Shown here: piece after piece, positions 1 through 9,842 of the stretch
Numbering within the stretch: the first letter of the stretch is position 1
How the letters are laid out: every line of letters starts with the position of its first letter
Origin: Rhizobiaceae bacterium
Lineage (GTDB): Bacteria; Pseudomonadota; Alphaproteobacteria; Rhizobiales; Rhizobiaceae
DNA: 64,000 bases
NCBI GenBank assembly: GCA_019635775.1
Contig: JAHBYU010000017.1
Location: 34,574 to 98,573, forward strand
Reading direction: 5' to 3'
Made by a program: the position numbers and the translations under genes
The notes under the pieces: model-generated
Told to the model about the DNA's origin: nothing
What the model saw: only the letters and a program-made list of their open reading frames with translations
Databases searched by the model: none

Positions 1-130
1 TGTCACGGTCGACCATCCCCTTGCGCCACGGTCAGGCCCACACAGCCGCCGAACGGGGCCGGTTGATGGTTCAATTTTTCACAACTTGCTGAACGGTCTG
101 TTAACGCTGCCCGCCAGCCGCCCGTCAGGC

Positions 131-541
131 TTACAAAAGGTCGATCAGATAAGGGATCAGCGGCAGATCGGCCGGAGGCATCGGGTAGTCGCGCATGTCG
201 CGCGGGCGCACCCATTTCAGCGTCTGTCCCTCCCTTGGCTGGGGAATGCCCCAGAAGCGCCGGCAGACGTAGAGCGGCATGAGGAGATGAAACGTCTCGT
301 AGGAGTGGCTGGCGAAGGTCAACGGCGCAAGGCAGGCGATCTTCATCTCGACGCCGATCTCTTCCTCGATCTCGCGCACGAGGGTTTCTTCGGGCGTCTC
401 GCCAGGCTCGACCTTGCCACCCGGAAATTCCCAGAGACCCGCAAGGGTCTTGCCCTCAGGACGCTGCGCCAGCAGCACGCGACCGTCGGAATCGACGAGG
501 GCGACGGCGGCGACGAGCAGGAGCTTCTTTCCAGTATCCAT
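131..541 (-). CDS. mutT: (deoxy)nucleoside triphosphate pyrophosphohydrolase MutT (8-oxo-dGTP diphosphatase)
   Basis: A 136-residue Nudix hydrolase. Family knowledge: MutT hydrolyses 8-oxo-dGTP to the monophosphate and so prevents A:T to C:G transversions; it is cytosolic and needs Mg2+. Seen: a complete Nudix box at about residues 41-64 (GGKVEPGET, then REIEEEIGV), following a beta-strand core (VALVDSDGRVLLAQRPEG) and a substrate-side LWEFPGGK segment typical of MutT. The length matches the family. It is the last gene of a minus-strand run argJ-GNAT-mutT: the preceding GNAT stop lies only 3 bp before its ATG. The 130 bases downstream to the window edge show no supportable gene. Other Nudix dNTPases remain possible, but the residues around the box favour MutT. 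Confidence 0.92.
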   Translation of the reverse strand: MDTGKKLLLVAAVALVDSDGRVLLAQRPEGKTLAGLWEFPGGKVEPGETPEETLVREIEEEIGVEMKIACLAPLTFASHSYETFHLLMPLYVCRRFWGIPQPREGQTLKWVRPRDMRDYPMPPADLPLIPYLIDLL

Positions 542-544
542 CGG

Positions 545-1321
545 TCAAGCGGTCCCCCGGCGGCGATAGTGATACCGGTAGAGTTCGGAAAACCCGAGCG
601 CTTCGTATAGCTTGCGGGCCGACAGATTCTCCGCCTCGACCTGCAGCCATGCCCTGCGCGCTCCGCGCAGGCGGGCCCATTTCAGCGCCGACATCAGCAG
701 CCGCCGTCCGTGTCCCCTGCCCCGCTCGGTCTCGACGGTCGCGACCTCGAACAAACCGGCGAGGTCACCTTCATGAACGCAGATGGCGGTGGCAATGGGC
801 CTGCCCTCTTCTTCGAGTGCGAACAGTCCGACCTCCGGCTGGATCCCACCGATGACCTCTGAAAGCCCTGGCCGAAGCGCTGCGTCGACGCCGTGCGTGA
901 CCAGAGAGGCAGAGACAAACCGCCCCATGTCCTTGAGCGGTATCTGGTCCATCGCGTCCTGCACGGCCATGCTTTCGATATCGGCCTGCATGACAAGCGA
1001 TTCTCCGAATACGGACCAGCCGTCCGCATCCAGATGACGGGCAAGCGCGGAACCGGCGAGCGGCGAAAGGCGAAAGGTCAGCGGCCGGCCATACGCCTCG
1101 AAGCGCCGCTCGGCGCGCACGATACGCTCGCCAATGTCCTTCATGTCGTCCGGATCGAGAGGGTTTACGGAATTGAGCCGCTTGGCCGGATGGCCGGCCG
1201 TCAGCCTGATGACCCATGTGCCGTCATAGTGGACAGCAGAGGCCGGCCAGGCACGGAAGCCTGCCGCCTCGAACTGGCGTACGGCCGCAAGTGCCATCGG
1301 TTGCGGCCGCCCTGCCATCAC
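545..1321 (-). CDS. GNAT family N-acetyltransferase
   Basis: About 257 residues; the acceptor substrate is unknown. The C-terminal third carries a GNAT fold: an acetyl-CoA pyrophosphate loop ([11 protein letters not shown], about residues 197-207), followed by the beta5/alpha4 signature [15 protein letters not shown] near residue 230. The N-terminal half is more divergent, as in two-lobed GNAT proteins. The start is either GTG at 1321 or ATG at 1318. Both overlap the TGA stop of argJ (GTGA or TGATG), so translation is probably coupled to argJ. Position between argJ and mutT is a recurrent rhizobial arrangement (from memory), but it does not reveal the substrate. Confidence 0.85.
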   Translation of the reverse strand: MMAGRPQPMALAAVRQFEAAGFRAWPASAVHYDGTWVIRLTAGHPAKRLNSVNPLDPDDMKDIGERIVRAERRFEAYGRPLTFRLSPLAGSALARHLDADGWSVFGESLVMQADIESMAVQDAMDQIPLKDMGRFVSASLVTHGVDAALRPGLSEVIGGIQPEVGLFALEEEGRPIATAICVHEGDLAGLFEVATVETERGRGHGRRLLMSALKWARLRGARRAWLQVEAENLSARKLYEALGFSELYRYHYRRRGTA

Positions 1322-2559
1322 GAACGGTAATCGCCATTGATGGCGACATACTCCTTGGTGAGGTCGCAGGTCCAGACCGTCGCCTTGCCCCGGCCGATGC
1401 CGATATCGGCGCGGATCCGTATGTCCTCGCCCTTCATGTAGATGGAGGTGCGCTCTTCCGAATAGCCAGGATCGCGCTCGCCTTCGAAGGCAAGGCGGTT
1501 GTCGCCGAACCAGATCGACAAGCGGTCGCGGTCGGCCGGCTCACCGGACTTCCCAACCGCCATGACCACGCGACCCCAGTTGGCGTCCTCGCCTGCGACC
1601 GCCGTCTTGACCAGCGGTGAATTGGCGATCGAAAGCGCGATCTTCTTGGCCGAGCGTGAAGATTTCGCGCCGGTGACAGTGACCTCTACCTGCTTGCGGG
1701 CGCCCTCGCCGTCCCGCACGACCTGGAGCGCGAGCGACTTCAGCACCTTGCCCAACCCGCGCTTGAAGGCCGCAAGGCGCGGATCCTTCGCCGAATCGAT
1801 GCGTGGCGCACCACGCTCCGCCGCCGCGCCGGTGGCGAAAAGCAGCAGCGTGTCACTGGTCGAGGTATCGCTGTCCACGGTGATGGCGTTGAAGGTCTTG
1901 CCCACCCCACCTGACAGAAGCGCCTGCAGGACCGGCGCGGCAATGGGCGCGTCGGTTGCCACGAAGGACAGCATCGTCGCCATGTCGGGCGCGATCATGC
2001 CGGCGCCCTTGGCGATGCCGTTGATCGTGACGTCGGTGTCGCCAAGCTTCACCGTCACGGTCGCGACCTTGGGATAGGTATCGGTGGTCATGATGGCGCT
2101 GGCGGCCTCACGCCAGAAATCCGGACGCGCGTCCTTCACCAGGCCGGCAAGCAGATGCGAAAAGCGCGACGCGTCGAGCGGCTCGCCGATGACGCCGGTG
2201 GAGGCGAGGAAGACCTCACCCTCCGCGCACTTGGCAGCCTTCGCGCCGGCCTTGCCGGTCATTGCCGTCGTCTCGCGACCCTTTTTGCCCGTAAAGGCGT
2301 TGGCATTGCCGGAATTCACGACAAGCAGCCGAGCCTTGCCGCCGGCAAGGTTCTGCCTGCACCAGTCAACCGGCGCTGACGGGCATTTCGACTTCGTGAA
2401 GACGCCGGCGACCTCGGTTCCCGCATCGAAAACCATTGCCAGAAGATCGGTGCGGTCCTTGTACTTTATTCCGGCCTCGGCGGTCGCCATGCGGACACCC
2501 TCGATGGCAGGCATCCTTGGGTATTTCTTCGGGGCGAGCGGTGAGACGGTCGTGGACAT
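1318..2559 (-). CDS. argJ: bifunctional glutamate N-acetyltransferase / amino-acid N-acetyltransferase ArgJ
   Basis: ArgJ (413 residues) transfers the acetyl group from N-acetylornithine to glutamate, and in bifunctional forms also from acetyl-CoA; it runs the cyclic arginine pathway in the cytosol. Seen: the conserved self-cleavage segment [15 protein letters not shown], where the family is cut just before the Thr of ATML to yield alpha and beta chains; NGIAKGAGM before it; and the C-terminal [15 protein letters not shown] typical of the family. The ATG at 2559 ([14 protein letters not shown]) was chosen over an in-frame start 22 codons upstream because homologues begin here. A terminator (2610-2650) separates it from the upstream isomerase gene, so argJ probably has its own promoter and leads the argJ-GNAT-mutT run. 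Confidence 0.96.
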   Translation of the reverse strand: MSTTVSPLAPKKYPRMPAIEGVRMATAEAGIKYKDRTDLLAMVFDAGTEVAGVFTKSKCPSAPVDWCRQNLAGGKARLLVVNSGNANAFTGKKGRETTAMTGKAGAKAAKCAEGEVFLASTGVIGEPLDASRFSHLLAGLVKDARPDFWREAASAIMTTDTYPKVATVTVKLGDTDVTINGIAKGAGMIAPDMATMLSFVATDAPIAAPVLQALLSGGVGKTFNAITVDSDTSTSDTLLLFATGAAAERGAPRIDSAKDPRLAAFKRGLGKVLKSLALQVVRDGEGARKQVEVTVTGAKSSRSAKKIALSIANSPLVKTAVAGEDANWGRVVMAVGKSGEPADRDRLSIWFGDNRLAFEGERDPGYSEERTSIYMKGEDIRIRADIGIGRGKATVWTCDLTKEYVAINGDYRS

Positions 2560-2609
2560 GGGGCCTCTGTGCGGATGACCTGTGCTGCGATGGCTTCGTT
2601 TGCCCCATG

Positions 2610-2650
2610 AAAAAAGGCCGCGCAAGCCAATTTCAGGGCTGCGCGGCCTT
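2610..2650 (-). terminator. rho-independent terminator after the peptidylprolyl isomerase gene
   Basis: Read on the minus strand, AAGGCCGCGCAGCC and GGCTTGCGCGGCCTT form a long GC-rich stem with a short AT-rich loop, followed by six T (2610-2615). It begins 8 bases after the stop of the isomerase gene (2658). It should end that transcript before argJ. Confidence 0.85.
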
Positions 2651-2657
2651 CATCAGG

Positions 2658-3584
2658 TCAGGGGTTTGCCGCATCCATGGCTTCGACGGCCGTCTTCAGC
2701 TCGGGATCGGTGATGTCGACATTGCCGGCCTTGCGGAGCTGGTCCACCAGCGCGAAATACTTCTCGCGGAAGACGAGATTGCGGATCTGGTCCTTCACCG
2801 CGTCGAAGGCCGGGGGCTGCTGTGCTCGCTTGTCCTCGACCTTGATGACGTGCCAGCCAAACTGGCTCTGGATCGGCTCCTTGGTGTAGCCGCCGACATC
2901 GAGCGCAAACGCTGCCTTCTCGAACTCCGGCACCATCTGGCCGGGGCCGAAATAGCCAAGGTCGCCGCCGCTGGTCTTGCCGCTGGGGTCCTTGGTATGC
3001 TCGTTGGCCAGCGCCACGAAATCCGCGCCCTCGTCAAGCTGCTTTATGATGGCCTCGGCCTCTTCCCTGGTCTCGACCAGGATATGGCGCGCATGGACTT
3101 CGTTGACGGGCGGCGTCTCGGAAATCTGCTTGTCGTAGCGCGCGCGAATCTCCTCATCGGTAATCTTGGCGGCGATGTCCTTGTCGATGACCTCGCTGTG
3201 CAGCGCGCGGTCGCGAAGGAAAGCCACGCGGCGCTCGAACTCCGGATCCTTGTCGAGCCCCTCGGCCACGGCCCTGGCGGCCAGAAGCTTGATCTCCAGC
3301 ACGGCCATGAACGCCGCGGCGCGGCGTTGTTCGGGCGGAAGCTGCGAATATTGCTGATCGACGCTGGCCAGGGCGAGCGCCATGTCGGCCTCGGTGACAG
3401 GCTGACCCGCGATCGTGGCGACGACCTTGTTCGGGTCCGGCTGTGCCGGCGCAACGGCCTCGGCCGGCGCCGCTTCGGCCGGCGCGGTGGTTTCCTGAGC
3501 GCCAACCGACGCGGTCAAGCCTGCCATGAGCGAAACGGAAAGCGCCAGCCTTGCAAGCACGACGCGTCGGAACGAAAGGGACAT
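2658..3584 (-). CDS. periplasmic peptidylprolyl isomerase, parvulin (PpiC/SurA) type
   Basis: 308 residues. Residues 1 to about 30 are a Sec signal peptide (SFRRVV, hydrophobic core, cleavage near VGAQ), followed by a low-complexity Ala/Pro/Glu linker. A SurA-like N-terminal helical part comes next, then one parvulin domain from about residue 140 (HARHILV, GGDLGYFGPG, FGWHVIKVED). Family role: cis-trans isomerisation of prolyl bonds and chaperoning of exported outer-membrane proteins. Start: ATG at 3584 has GGAG seven bases upstream; a TTG four codons earlier lies inside that ribosome site. It is divergent from secA, an arrangement that fits a shared export theme. Its own terminator follows. 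Confidence 0.93.
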   Translation of the reverse strand: MSLSFRRVVLARLALSVSLMAGLTASVGAQETTAPAEAAPAEAVAPAQPDPNKVVATIAGQPVTEADMALALASVDQQYSQLPPEQRRAAAFMAVLEIKLLAARAVAEGLDKDPEFERRVAFLRDRALHSEVIDKDIAAKITDEEIRARYDKQISETPPVNEVHARHILVETREEAEAIIKQLDEGADFVALANEHTKDPSGKTSGGDLGYFGPGQMVPEFEKAAFALDVGGYTKEPIQSQFGWHVIKVEDKRAQQPPAFDAVKDQIRNLVFREKYFALVDQLRKAGNVDITDPELKTAVEAMDAANP

Positions 3585-3670
3585 GTATTTCTCCAATCGG
3601 GGGAATCTGAAGGGCTTTCAACGCGCCGGATTGTGGCGGAATTGCGCGCCATCCGGCGTCGATCGGCGCG

Positions 3671-3699
3671 TTGACATCGATTGAGGCCCCTCTTATCTG
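3671..3699 (+). promoter_or_regulatory. sigma70-type promoter, probably for secA
   Basis: TTGACA at 3671-3676 and TATCTG at 3694-3699, separated by 17 bases, in the divergent gap between the isomerase gene and secA. The match is good for both boxes. The predicted transcript would carry about a 120-base leader before the secA ATG. Confidence 0.6.
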
Positions 3700-3826
3700 T
3701 CCTGCGTCTTTGCGTCCAGGAGCGTTTCCGGGCGCTTTTTGCTGTTTTCCGGTTCGCCGCCCTCTAACGGGTCGAGCGGATTTAAGCCGGCGAGAGCCGG
3801 TCAAACACGGTTGAAAGGACCATTTG

Positions 3827-6559
3827 ATGGTCAGTCTCGGCGTTCTCGCCCGCAAGATTTTCGGATCCGCAAACGATCGTCGCATCAAATCCACCCGACC
3901 CCGCGTCGAGTCGATTAACGCGATGGAGAACGAGCTTCGCGCTCTTTCCGACGAGCAGCTCGCTGCGCGCACGGAGCAGTTCAAGGCGGATGTCGCCAAC
4001 GGAGCGACCCTTGACGATCTGCTGGTTCCGGCATTCGCCACGGTGCGCGAGGCCGCCCGCCGCGTGCTCGGGCTTCGTCCCTTCGACGTGCAGCTTGTCG
4101 GCGGCATGGTGCTGCACAATGGCGGCATCGCGGAAATGCGCACCGGCGAGGGCAAGACATTGGTCGCAACCCTCCCCGTCTACCTCAACGCGCTTTCCGG
4201 CAAGGGCGTGCATGTCGTCACCGTCAACGACTACCTCGCCAAGCGCGACGCCGAATGGATGGGTCGCGTCTACCGCTTTCTCGGCCTGAGCGTCGGCGTG
4301 ATCGTGCACGGCCTGTCAGACGAGGAGCGCCGCGAAGCCTACGCCGCGGACGTGACCTACGCGACCAACAACGAGTTGGGCTTCGACTATCTTCGCGACA
4401 ACATGAAATATGATCGTGCCTCGATGGTGCAGCGCGGTCACAACTATGCGATCGTCGACGAAGTCGACTCGATCCTCATCGACGAGGCACGCACGCCACT
4501 CATCATTTCCGGACCGCTCGAAGACCGCTCCGAAATGTACAACACGATCGATGCCTTCATCCTCAAGCTCGATGCGGCCGACTACGAAGTCGACGAGAAG
4601 CAGCGTACCGCGATCTTCACCGAAGGGGGCACGGAGAAACTCGAGAACCTGCTGCGCGAAGCCGGGCACCTGAAGGGCGACGGGCTTTACGACGTCGAAA
4701 ACGTGGCCATCGTCCACCACGTGAACAATGCCCTGAAGGCGCACCGCCTGTTCCAGCGGGACAAGGACTACATCGTGCGCAACGGCGAGATCGTCATCAT
4801 CGACGAGTTCACCGGGCGCATGATGCCGGGCCGCCGCTATTCGGAAGGCCTGCACCAGGCGCTGGAAGCCAAGGAACACGTGGCCATCCAGCCCGAGAAC
4901 CAGACGCTGGCCTCCGTTACCTTCCAGAACTACTTCCGCATGTACAAGAAGCTCGCCGGCATGACCGGCACGGCCCTTACGGAAGCCGAGGAGTTCGGCA
5001 ACATCTACGGCCTCGAGGTGACCGAGGTGCCGACCAACCTGCCCGTCAAGCGCATCGACGAGGACGACGAGGTCTACCGGACCGTCGAGGAGAAGTACAA
5101 GGCGATCGTCAGGGATATCCGCGAGGCAGCGGAGAAGGGCCAGCCCATTCTCGTCGGCACGACGTCGATTGAAAAGTCGGAGCAACTGGCCGAGCGCCTG
5201 CGCAAGGAAGGCATCAAGGAATTCCAGGTCCTGAACGCCCGCTACCACGAGCAGGAAGCGGCAATCGTCGCCCAGGCCGGACGGCCAGGAGCGATCACCA
5301 TCGCCACCAATATGGCTGGTCGCGGCACCGACATCCAGCTCGGCGGCAACGCGGACATGCGCATCGCCCAGGAACTTGGCGAGCTTGAAGCCGGACCCGA
5401 GCGGGAGGCAAAGGAAAAGGCGATTCGCGAGGACATCCAGCGGCTCAAGGAAAAGGCGCTCGCCGCCGGCGGTCTCTACGTGCTGGCAACCGAACGCCAT
5501 GAGAGCCGCCGCATCGACAACCAGCTGCGCGGTCGTTCCGGCCGCCAGGGCGATCCCGGCCGATCCAAATTCTACCTGTCCCTTCAGGACGATCTCATGC
5601 GCATCTTCGGCTCCGACCGGATGGACGGCATGCTGCAGAAGCTCGGTCTCAAGGAAGACGAGGCGATCATCCATCCCTGGATCAACAAGGCGCTGGAAAA
5701 GGCCCAGAAGAAGGTCGAGGCGCGCAACTTCGATATCCGCAAGAACCTGCTGAAATATGACGACGTCGCCAACGACCAGCGCAAGGTCGTTTTCGACCAG
5801 CGCCTGTCGCTGATGGATGGCGAGAACCTTTCCGAAACCGTTGCCGAGATGCGCAACGACGTCATCGAGGATCTGGTCGCCAAGCACATCCCCGAAAACG
5901 CCTATGCAGAGCAGTGGGATGCGGCCGGCCTCAAGGAAGGCGTGCGTCAGAGCCTGAATCTGGACCTGCCCATCGACGAGTGGGTCAAGGAAGAAGGTAT
6001 CGCCGAAGAGGAAATCCGCGAGCGCATCACGACGGCGGCCGACGCCGCGGCCGCCGATCGCGCAGGCCGCTTCGGACCGGAGGTCATGACCTATGTCGAA
6101 CGCTCCATCATGCTGCAGACGCTCGATCATCTCTGGCGCGAACATCTCGTCAATCTCGATCACCTGCGCTCGGTCGTCGGTTTCCGTGGCTATGCGCAGC
6201 GCGACCCGCTGCAGGAATACAAGCAGGAGAGCTTCGAGCTCTTCCAGTCCATGCTTGGCAGCCTGCGCCAGAACGTGACGTCGCAGCTGATGCGCGTCGA
6301 ACTCGTTCGCGAGGCCGCCGAAGCGCCACCCCCGCAGGCGCCGGAAACCTTCGGCCACCACATCGACGAGAGCACGGGCGAAGACGAGTTCGCTGGTTTC
6401 GGCGATTCCCAGACCGCAACGCTGGCCGACAGCCGCACCGTCCCGCCAGAGCAGCGCGATCCGAACAACCCTGCATCGTGGGGCAAGGTCGGACGAAACG
6501 AGCCCTGCCCATGCGGCTCCGGCAAGAAGTTCAAGCACTGCCACGGCGCATTCGCCTGA
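3827..6559 (+). CDS. secA: preprotein translocase ATPase SecA
   Basis: SecA drives export of unfolded preproteins through SecYEG by ATP hydrolysis at the inner membrane. The 910-residue length is normal. Seen: Walker A GEGKT at residues 107-111 within [11 protein letters not shown]; the [11 protein letters not shown] Walker B; the preprotein-crosslinking part with [18 protein letters not shown]; the second helicase lobe with [14 protein letters not shown] and [11 protein letters not shown]; the helical scaffold/wing region; and a C-terminal zinc/SecB-binding tail [14 protein letters not shown]. The ATG at 3827 was preferred over TTG at 3824; AAAGGA lies a few bases upstream. A terminator-like hairpin follows the stop. 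Confidence 0.99.
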   Translation: MVSLGVLARKIFGSANDRRIKSTRPRVESINAMENELRALSDEQLAARTEQFKADVANGATLDDLLVPAFATVREAARRVLGLRPFDVQLVGGMVLHNGGIAEMRTGEGKTLVATLPVYLNALSGKGVHVVTVNDYLAKRDAEWMGRVYRFLGLSVGVIVHGLSDEERREAYAADVTYATNNELGFDYLRDNMKYDRASMVQRGHNYAIVDEVDSILIDEARTPLIISGPLEDRSEMYNTIDAFILKLDAADYEVDEKQRTAIFTEGGTEKLENLLREAGHLKGDGLYDVENVAIVHHVNNALKAHRLFQRDKDYIVRNGEIVIIDEFTGRMMPGRRYSEGLHQALEAKEHVAIQPENQTLASVTFQNYFRMYKKLAGMTGTALTEAEEFGNIYGLEVTEVPTNLPVKRIDEDDEVYRTVEEKYKAIVRDIREAAEKGQPILVGTTSIEKSEQLAERLRKEGIKEFQVLNARYHEQEAAIVAQAGRPGAITIATNMAGRGTDIQLGGNADMRIAQELGELEAGPEREAKEKAIREDIQRLKEKALAAGGLYVLATERHESRRIDNQLRGRSGRQGDPGRSKFYLSLQDDLMRIFGSDRMDGMLQKLGLKEDEAIIHPWINKALEKAQKKVEARNFDIRKNLLKYDDVANDQRKVVFDQRLSLMDGENLSETVAEMRNDVIEDLVAKHIPENAYAEQWDAAGLKEGVRQSLNLDLPIDEWVKEEGIAEEEIRERITTAADAAAADRAGRFGPEVMTYVERSIMLQTLDHLWREHLVNLDHLRSVVGFRGYAQRDPLQEYKQESFELFQSMLGSLRQNVTSQLMRVELVREAAEAPPPQAPETFGHHIDESTGEDEFAGFGDSQTATLADSRTVPPEQRDPNNPASWGKVGRNEPCPCGSGKKFKHCHGAFA

Positions 6560-6595
6560 GCGATTGAACGCCGAAGGTCCGGAAGACCGAAAAGT

Positions 6596-6630
6596 GCCCC
6601 CGTCCTTGGCCGGGGGCCGAACCGTTTTTT
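6596..6630 (+). terminator. probable rho-independent terminator after secA
   Basis: GCCCCCG (6596-6602) pairs with CGGGGGC (6611-6617) across an 8-base loop. T6 follows at 6625-6630 after a 7-base spacer, which is longer than ideal. Confidence 0.6.
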
Positions 6631-6919
6631 AAAGACTCCATCCTATGTTGGAGGCCCAGACCGAAAACGGAGACAGGGGCGTGCGCTTTTGGGCGGCGAA
6701 AACCGCTGACAAGCTTTTGCCGCAGCGCCAGGCGCTGCGCATCGCGCTATCGGCCGTCGACTTAACCATGTCGCGAAGCCGGTACGTCGGCACTTTCTTA
6801 CGTGCGTCCCGGGTGGCATTGCCCTTGGCGCGCGGAATAATCCCGGTCGAGCTATCGAGCCTGTCGGGCCGGCCTTGCACCGGCATGAGAAAGTACGCTC
6901 GGGCGGGACACACGGTCTG

Positions 6920-8203
6920 ATGGCAGCAATTCCGCTTCTCGAAGAAACCAATGGCGGCCCTTCCGGCACGATGATCGCCGGACTGGTGGGCGCGTCGGAC
7001 CGGCCAGTCGATCCGGCGCTGGTCGAACTGCTCGAAAGCAAGCGGCAGCCGCGGCGGCTCGCCATCTATCCGGCTGCAGCCGGGTTCGACCTTGTCGAAG
7101 AACTCGATTATCTGTGCGTGCGCACGGTGGAACCCAACATCTTCTTCAATCCCCACTTCCTTGCGCCGGCAATGCCGCGACTGGAAGACCGCGAGGTTCG
7201 CCTTGCGGTGATCCGTGACGGCGACGAGCACAAGAATCGGCTACGCATGCTTATGCCCTTCTCGATCGAGCGGCCGCCGGTACCGCTCGGCATATCCGTG
7301 ATGAGGACATGGGCGAATCCGTTCGCTCCGCTCGGAACGCCCCTGCTTGACCGCGACGACCCGGTCGGCGTCGTCGAGGACTTTCTCGCCATGCTTTCTC
7401 GGCCGCATCTGAAGCTGCCGAAGGTCATGATGCTGCCGGACATCAGGCTCGACGGGCCGGTTGCCTCGATCCTGCGCACCGTTGCCGAGACACGCGGGCT
7501 GCCCCTTATCGCGACCGGCCAGACGGAGCGGCCTTTCCTCGAGAGTCCGCTCGACGGGGAAGCCTATCTGAAGAAGACGCTGAGCAAACACCACCTCGGC
7601 GAGTACAGGCGGCTGAGGCGCCGCCTTGCCGAACAAGGCGCACTCGTCCACGAGGTGGCGCGCGGACCTGAAGACATCCGGCCGGCGATCGAGGGTTTCC
7701 TGGCGCTCGAGGCATCCGGCTGGAAGGGACGCAAGCGCACGGCGATGGCGACCGACCGCTATCGTGCGGCCTTCGCGCGGGAAGCCGCAAACGGCCTTGC
7801 CGAACAGGACCTGTGTCGCGTCCATTCCCTGACGCTGAATGGAAAGCTGATCGCCAGCCTGATTGTTTTCGTGGAAGCCGGCGTCGCCTATACGTGGAAG
7901 ACCGCCTATGATGAGAACTACGCGTCGTTCTCACCCGGCATGCTGCTGATGATCGACGTGACCATGCAGCACCTGGAAGACCCCAACATAGACCGGACGG
8001 ATTCCTGCGCCGTGCCTGATCATCCGATCGCCTCGCGCCTCTGGAGCGAGCGCAGGCCGATGGGCACGATGCTGATCGGCATGACGCCAGCCACCGACCG
8101 GATCACGCGGCAGGCGGCGACGCAGTTGCACTTCTACCGCGAAACGCGCAATTTCGTTCGCCTGGTGCGCACGCGGGTGCGCGGCCTGCTCAAGCGCCGG
8201 TAG
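6920..8203 (+). CDS. GNAT-fold acyltransferase, CelD/BcsL-like (Acetyltransf_6)
   Basis: 427 residues. The central to C-terminal part (roughly residues 195-370) has the features of CelD/FemAB-like GNAT acyltransferases: KKTLSKHHLGEYRRLRRRL, then FLALEASGWKGRKRTAM, AYTWKTAYDENYASFSPG and the C-terminal SCAVPDHPIASRLWSERRPMG. Relatives act in exopolysaccharide or cellulose biosynthesis and in cell-wall peptide formation, but the substrate here is unknown. The ATG at 6920 overlaps the stop of a preceding 91-codon frame (TGATG), so coupling is conceivable. It converges with the acyl-CoA synthetase gene and overlaps it by 14 bp at the 3' ends. Confidence 0.85.
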   Translation: MAAIPLLEETNGGPSGTMIAGLVGASDRPVDPALVELLESKRQPRRLAIYPAAAGFDLVEELDYLCVRTVEPNIFFNPHFLAPAMPRLEDREVRLAVIRDGDEHKNRLRMLMPFSIERPPVPLGISVMRTWANPFAPLGTPLLDRDDPVGVVEDFLAMLSRPHLKLPKVMMLPDIRLDGPVASILRTVAETRGLPLIATGQTERPFLESPLDGEAYLKKTLSKHHLGEYRRLRRRLAEQGALVHEVARGPEDIRPAIEGFLALEASGWKGRKRTAMATDRYRAAFAREAANGLAEQDLCRVHSLTLNGKLIASLIVFVEAGVAYTWKTAYDENYASFSPGMLLMIDVTMQHLEDPNIDRTDSCAVPDHPIASRLWSERRPMGTMLIGMTPATDRITRQAATQLHFYRETRNFVRLVRTRVRGLLKRR

Positions 8204-9842
8204 CCACACCAGTAACAGACACTGCCTCGCGACGTGCCCGATCGCGGAAAATCCTGCGGATTACCTTCCCCGTCGTGGTCAGCGGCAAGGAATCGACAAA
8301 TTCAACCTCGCGTGGATATTCGTGCGCGGACAAGCGCTCGCGGACCCACCGGCTGATCTCGCTGGCCAGTTCCGGACTGCCCGCCACGCCATCCTTCAGC
8401 ACCACATAGGCCTTGACGATCTCGGTCCTCACCAGATCGGGCTTTCCGACAGCCGCAGCCAGCGCAACGGCTGGATGCCCGGTCAGGCAGTCCTCGATCT
8501 CGCCCGGCCCGATCCGGAAACCAGCCGAGGTGATCACGTCGTCGTCCCGGCCGAAGAACTGGACGTACCCATCCTCGTCCTTGACGCCCTGATCGCCCGT
8601 GGTCATCCAGTCGCCGACGAACTTGTTGCGCGTCGCCTCCGGACTGTCCCAATATTCAAGGAACATGACAGGGTCCGGACTGCGAATGGCGATCTGCCCG
8701 ACCTCCCCACGCTTTACCGACCTTCCGCCGCCATCGATGATCGCGACCCGATGGCCGGGAACCACCTTGCCGATCGTGCCGGCACGGCTGACGCCGAGGA
8801 CCGCGCAGGATCCAAGCACCAGGTTGCATTCGGTCTGCCCGTAGAACTCGTTCGGCGTCACGCCGAAAGCCTCCTTCGTCCATTCGTAAGTCTCGCGGCC
8901 AAGCGATTCGCCAGCCGACATCAGGCTTCGAAGGTCGATGCGAAACCGCCGGCGAATGTCCGGGACCGACCGCAGCATGCGCAGGGCCGTCGGGGGAATG
9001 AAGGCGTTGCGCACCTGCATCTTTTCCATCAGCACAAGTGCGTTTTCGGGGTCGAATTTCTCGAACCGGGCAGCGATCGCCGGAATGCCGAGATAGAGGG
9101 AGGGAAGCAGCGCGTTGAGCAGGCCTCCCGCCCAGGCCCAGTCGGCGGGCGTCCACATTATATCATCCTGCCTTGGCGGAAATTCATAGGCCATCTGGAA
9201 ACCGGGCAGATGGCCAAGCAATACGCGGTGCGGCAGCAGCGCGCCCTTGGGCGGACCCGTCGTGCCGGACGTAAAGATCATCAGCGCCGGATCGTCCGGA
9301 CTAGTGTCCTCGGCTGCGAAATCCTGCGAATGGCTCGAGACCAGCCTGCTGAAATCGTCCGCGCCCGAACCGTCGACCACGACCATACCGGAAAGCCCCG
9401 GAAGCCGGCCGCTGATCGGCGCAAGCTTCGACGCACCCAGCGGATTGGTCACCACCAGCTTCACGCCGGCGGTCTGAAGGCGATATTCCAGTGCCTCGAC
9501 GCCGAAAAGCAGGGCCAGAGGCACCGCGATCGCGCCCAGCTTGTAGATGGCGATATGCGCGACGACCGTCTCGAAACGCTGCGGCAACAGCAGCGCGACG
9601 CGGTCGCCGCGCGAAATCCCCCGCGCCCGCAACGCGTTCGCGAACGCGTTGGACCGACGCGCAAGTTCGTCAAAACTTAGCCTGTCCGGCGATCCGTCCG
9701 CGCGATAGTCAAAGAGCGCCGTCCGACCGGGATCCTGCGCGGCCCAGCGATCGGCAACCGCTACCCCGATGTTGAAGCGGGCGGGTATCTTCCAATCGAA
9801 ATCGCGATAGAGAGAAGAATAGTCATCGCGCCATTCGAGCAT
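8190..9842 (-). CDS. acyl-CoA synthetase, AMP-forming (MACS/acetyl-CoA synthetase-like)
   Basis: 550 residues; an ANL-superfamily adenylating enzyme that activates a carboxylic acid as acyl-AMP and transfers it to CoA. Seen: the P-loop-like MIFTSGTTGPPKG at about residues 188-200; the A5 motif with EFYGQTECNLV; the A7/A8 hinge MTTGDQGVKDEDGYVQFFGR then DDVITSAGFRIGPGEIE; and the A10 lysine in PLTTTGKVIRR near the C-terminus. The N-terminus (RDFDWKIPARFNIG) resembles medium-chain/benzoate-type ligases. The ATG at 9842 was chosen because upstream codons are not homologous and GGAG precedes it. The acid substrate cannot be told from sequence. Confidence 0.92.
   Translation of the reverse strand: MLEWRDDYSSLYRDFDWKIPARFNIGVAVADRWAAQDPGRTALFDYRADGSPDRLSFDELARRSNAFANALRARGISRGDRVALLLPQRFETVVAHIAIYKLGAIAVPLALLFGVEALEYRLQTAGVKLVVTNPLGASKLAPISGRLPGLSGMVVVDGSGADDFSRLVSSHSQDFAAEDTSPDDPALMIFTSGTTGPPKGALLPHRVLLGHLPGFQMAYEFPPRQDDIMWTPADWAWAGGLLNALLPSLYLGIPAIAARFEKFDPENALVLMEKMQVRNAFIPPTALRMLRSVPDIRRRFRIDLRSLMSAGESLGRETYEWTKEAFGVTPNEFYGQTECNLVLGSCAVLGVSRAGTIGKVVPGHRVAIIDGGGRSVKRGEVGQIAIRSPDPVMFLEYWDSPEATRNKFVGDWMTTGDQGVKDEDGYVQFFGRDDDVITSAGFRIGPGEIEDCLTGHPAVALAAAVGKPDLVRTEIVKAYVVLKDGVAGSPELASEISRWVRERLSAHEYPREVEFVDSLPLTTTGKVIRRIFRDRARREAVSVTGVATGA

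Noticed and set aside
2436-3674. 412-codon plus-strand frame over the isomerase gene
   Set aside because: Antisense shadow of a clear PpiC-type protein; low-information composition.
4316-6544. 742-codon open frame antisense to secA
   Set aside because: It mirrors the codon structure of secA in a GC-rich genome; it shows no family motif, and SecA itself is unmistakable.
8322-9680. 452-codon plus-strand frame over the acyl-CoA synthetase
   Set aside because: Antisense shadow; all adenylate-forming motifs are on the minus strand.
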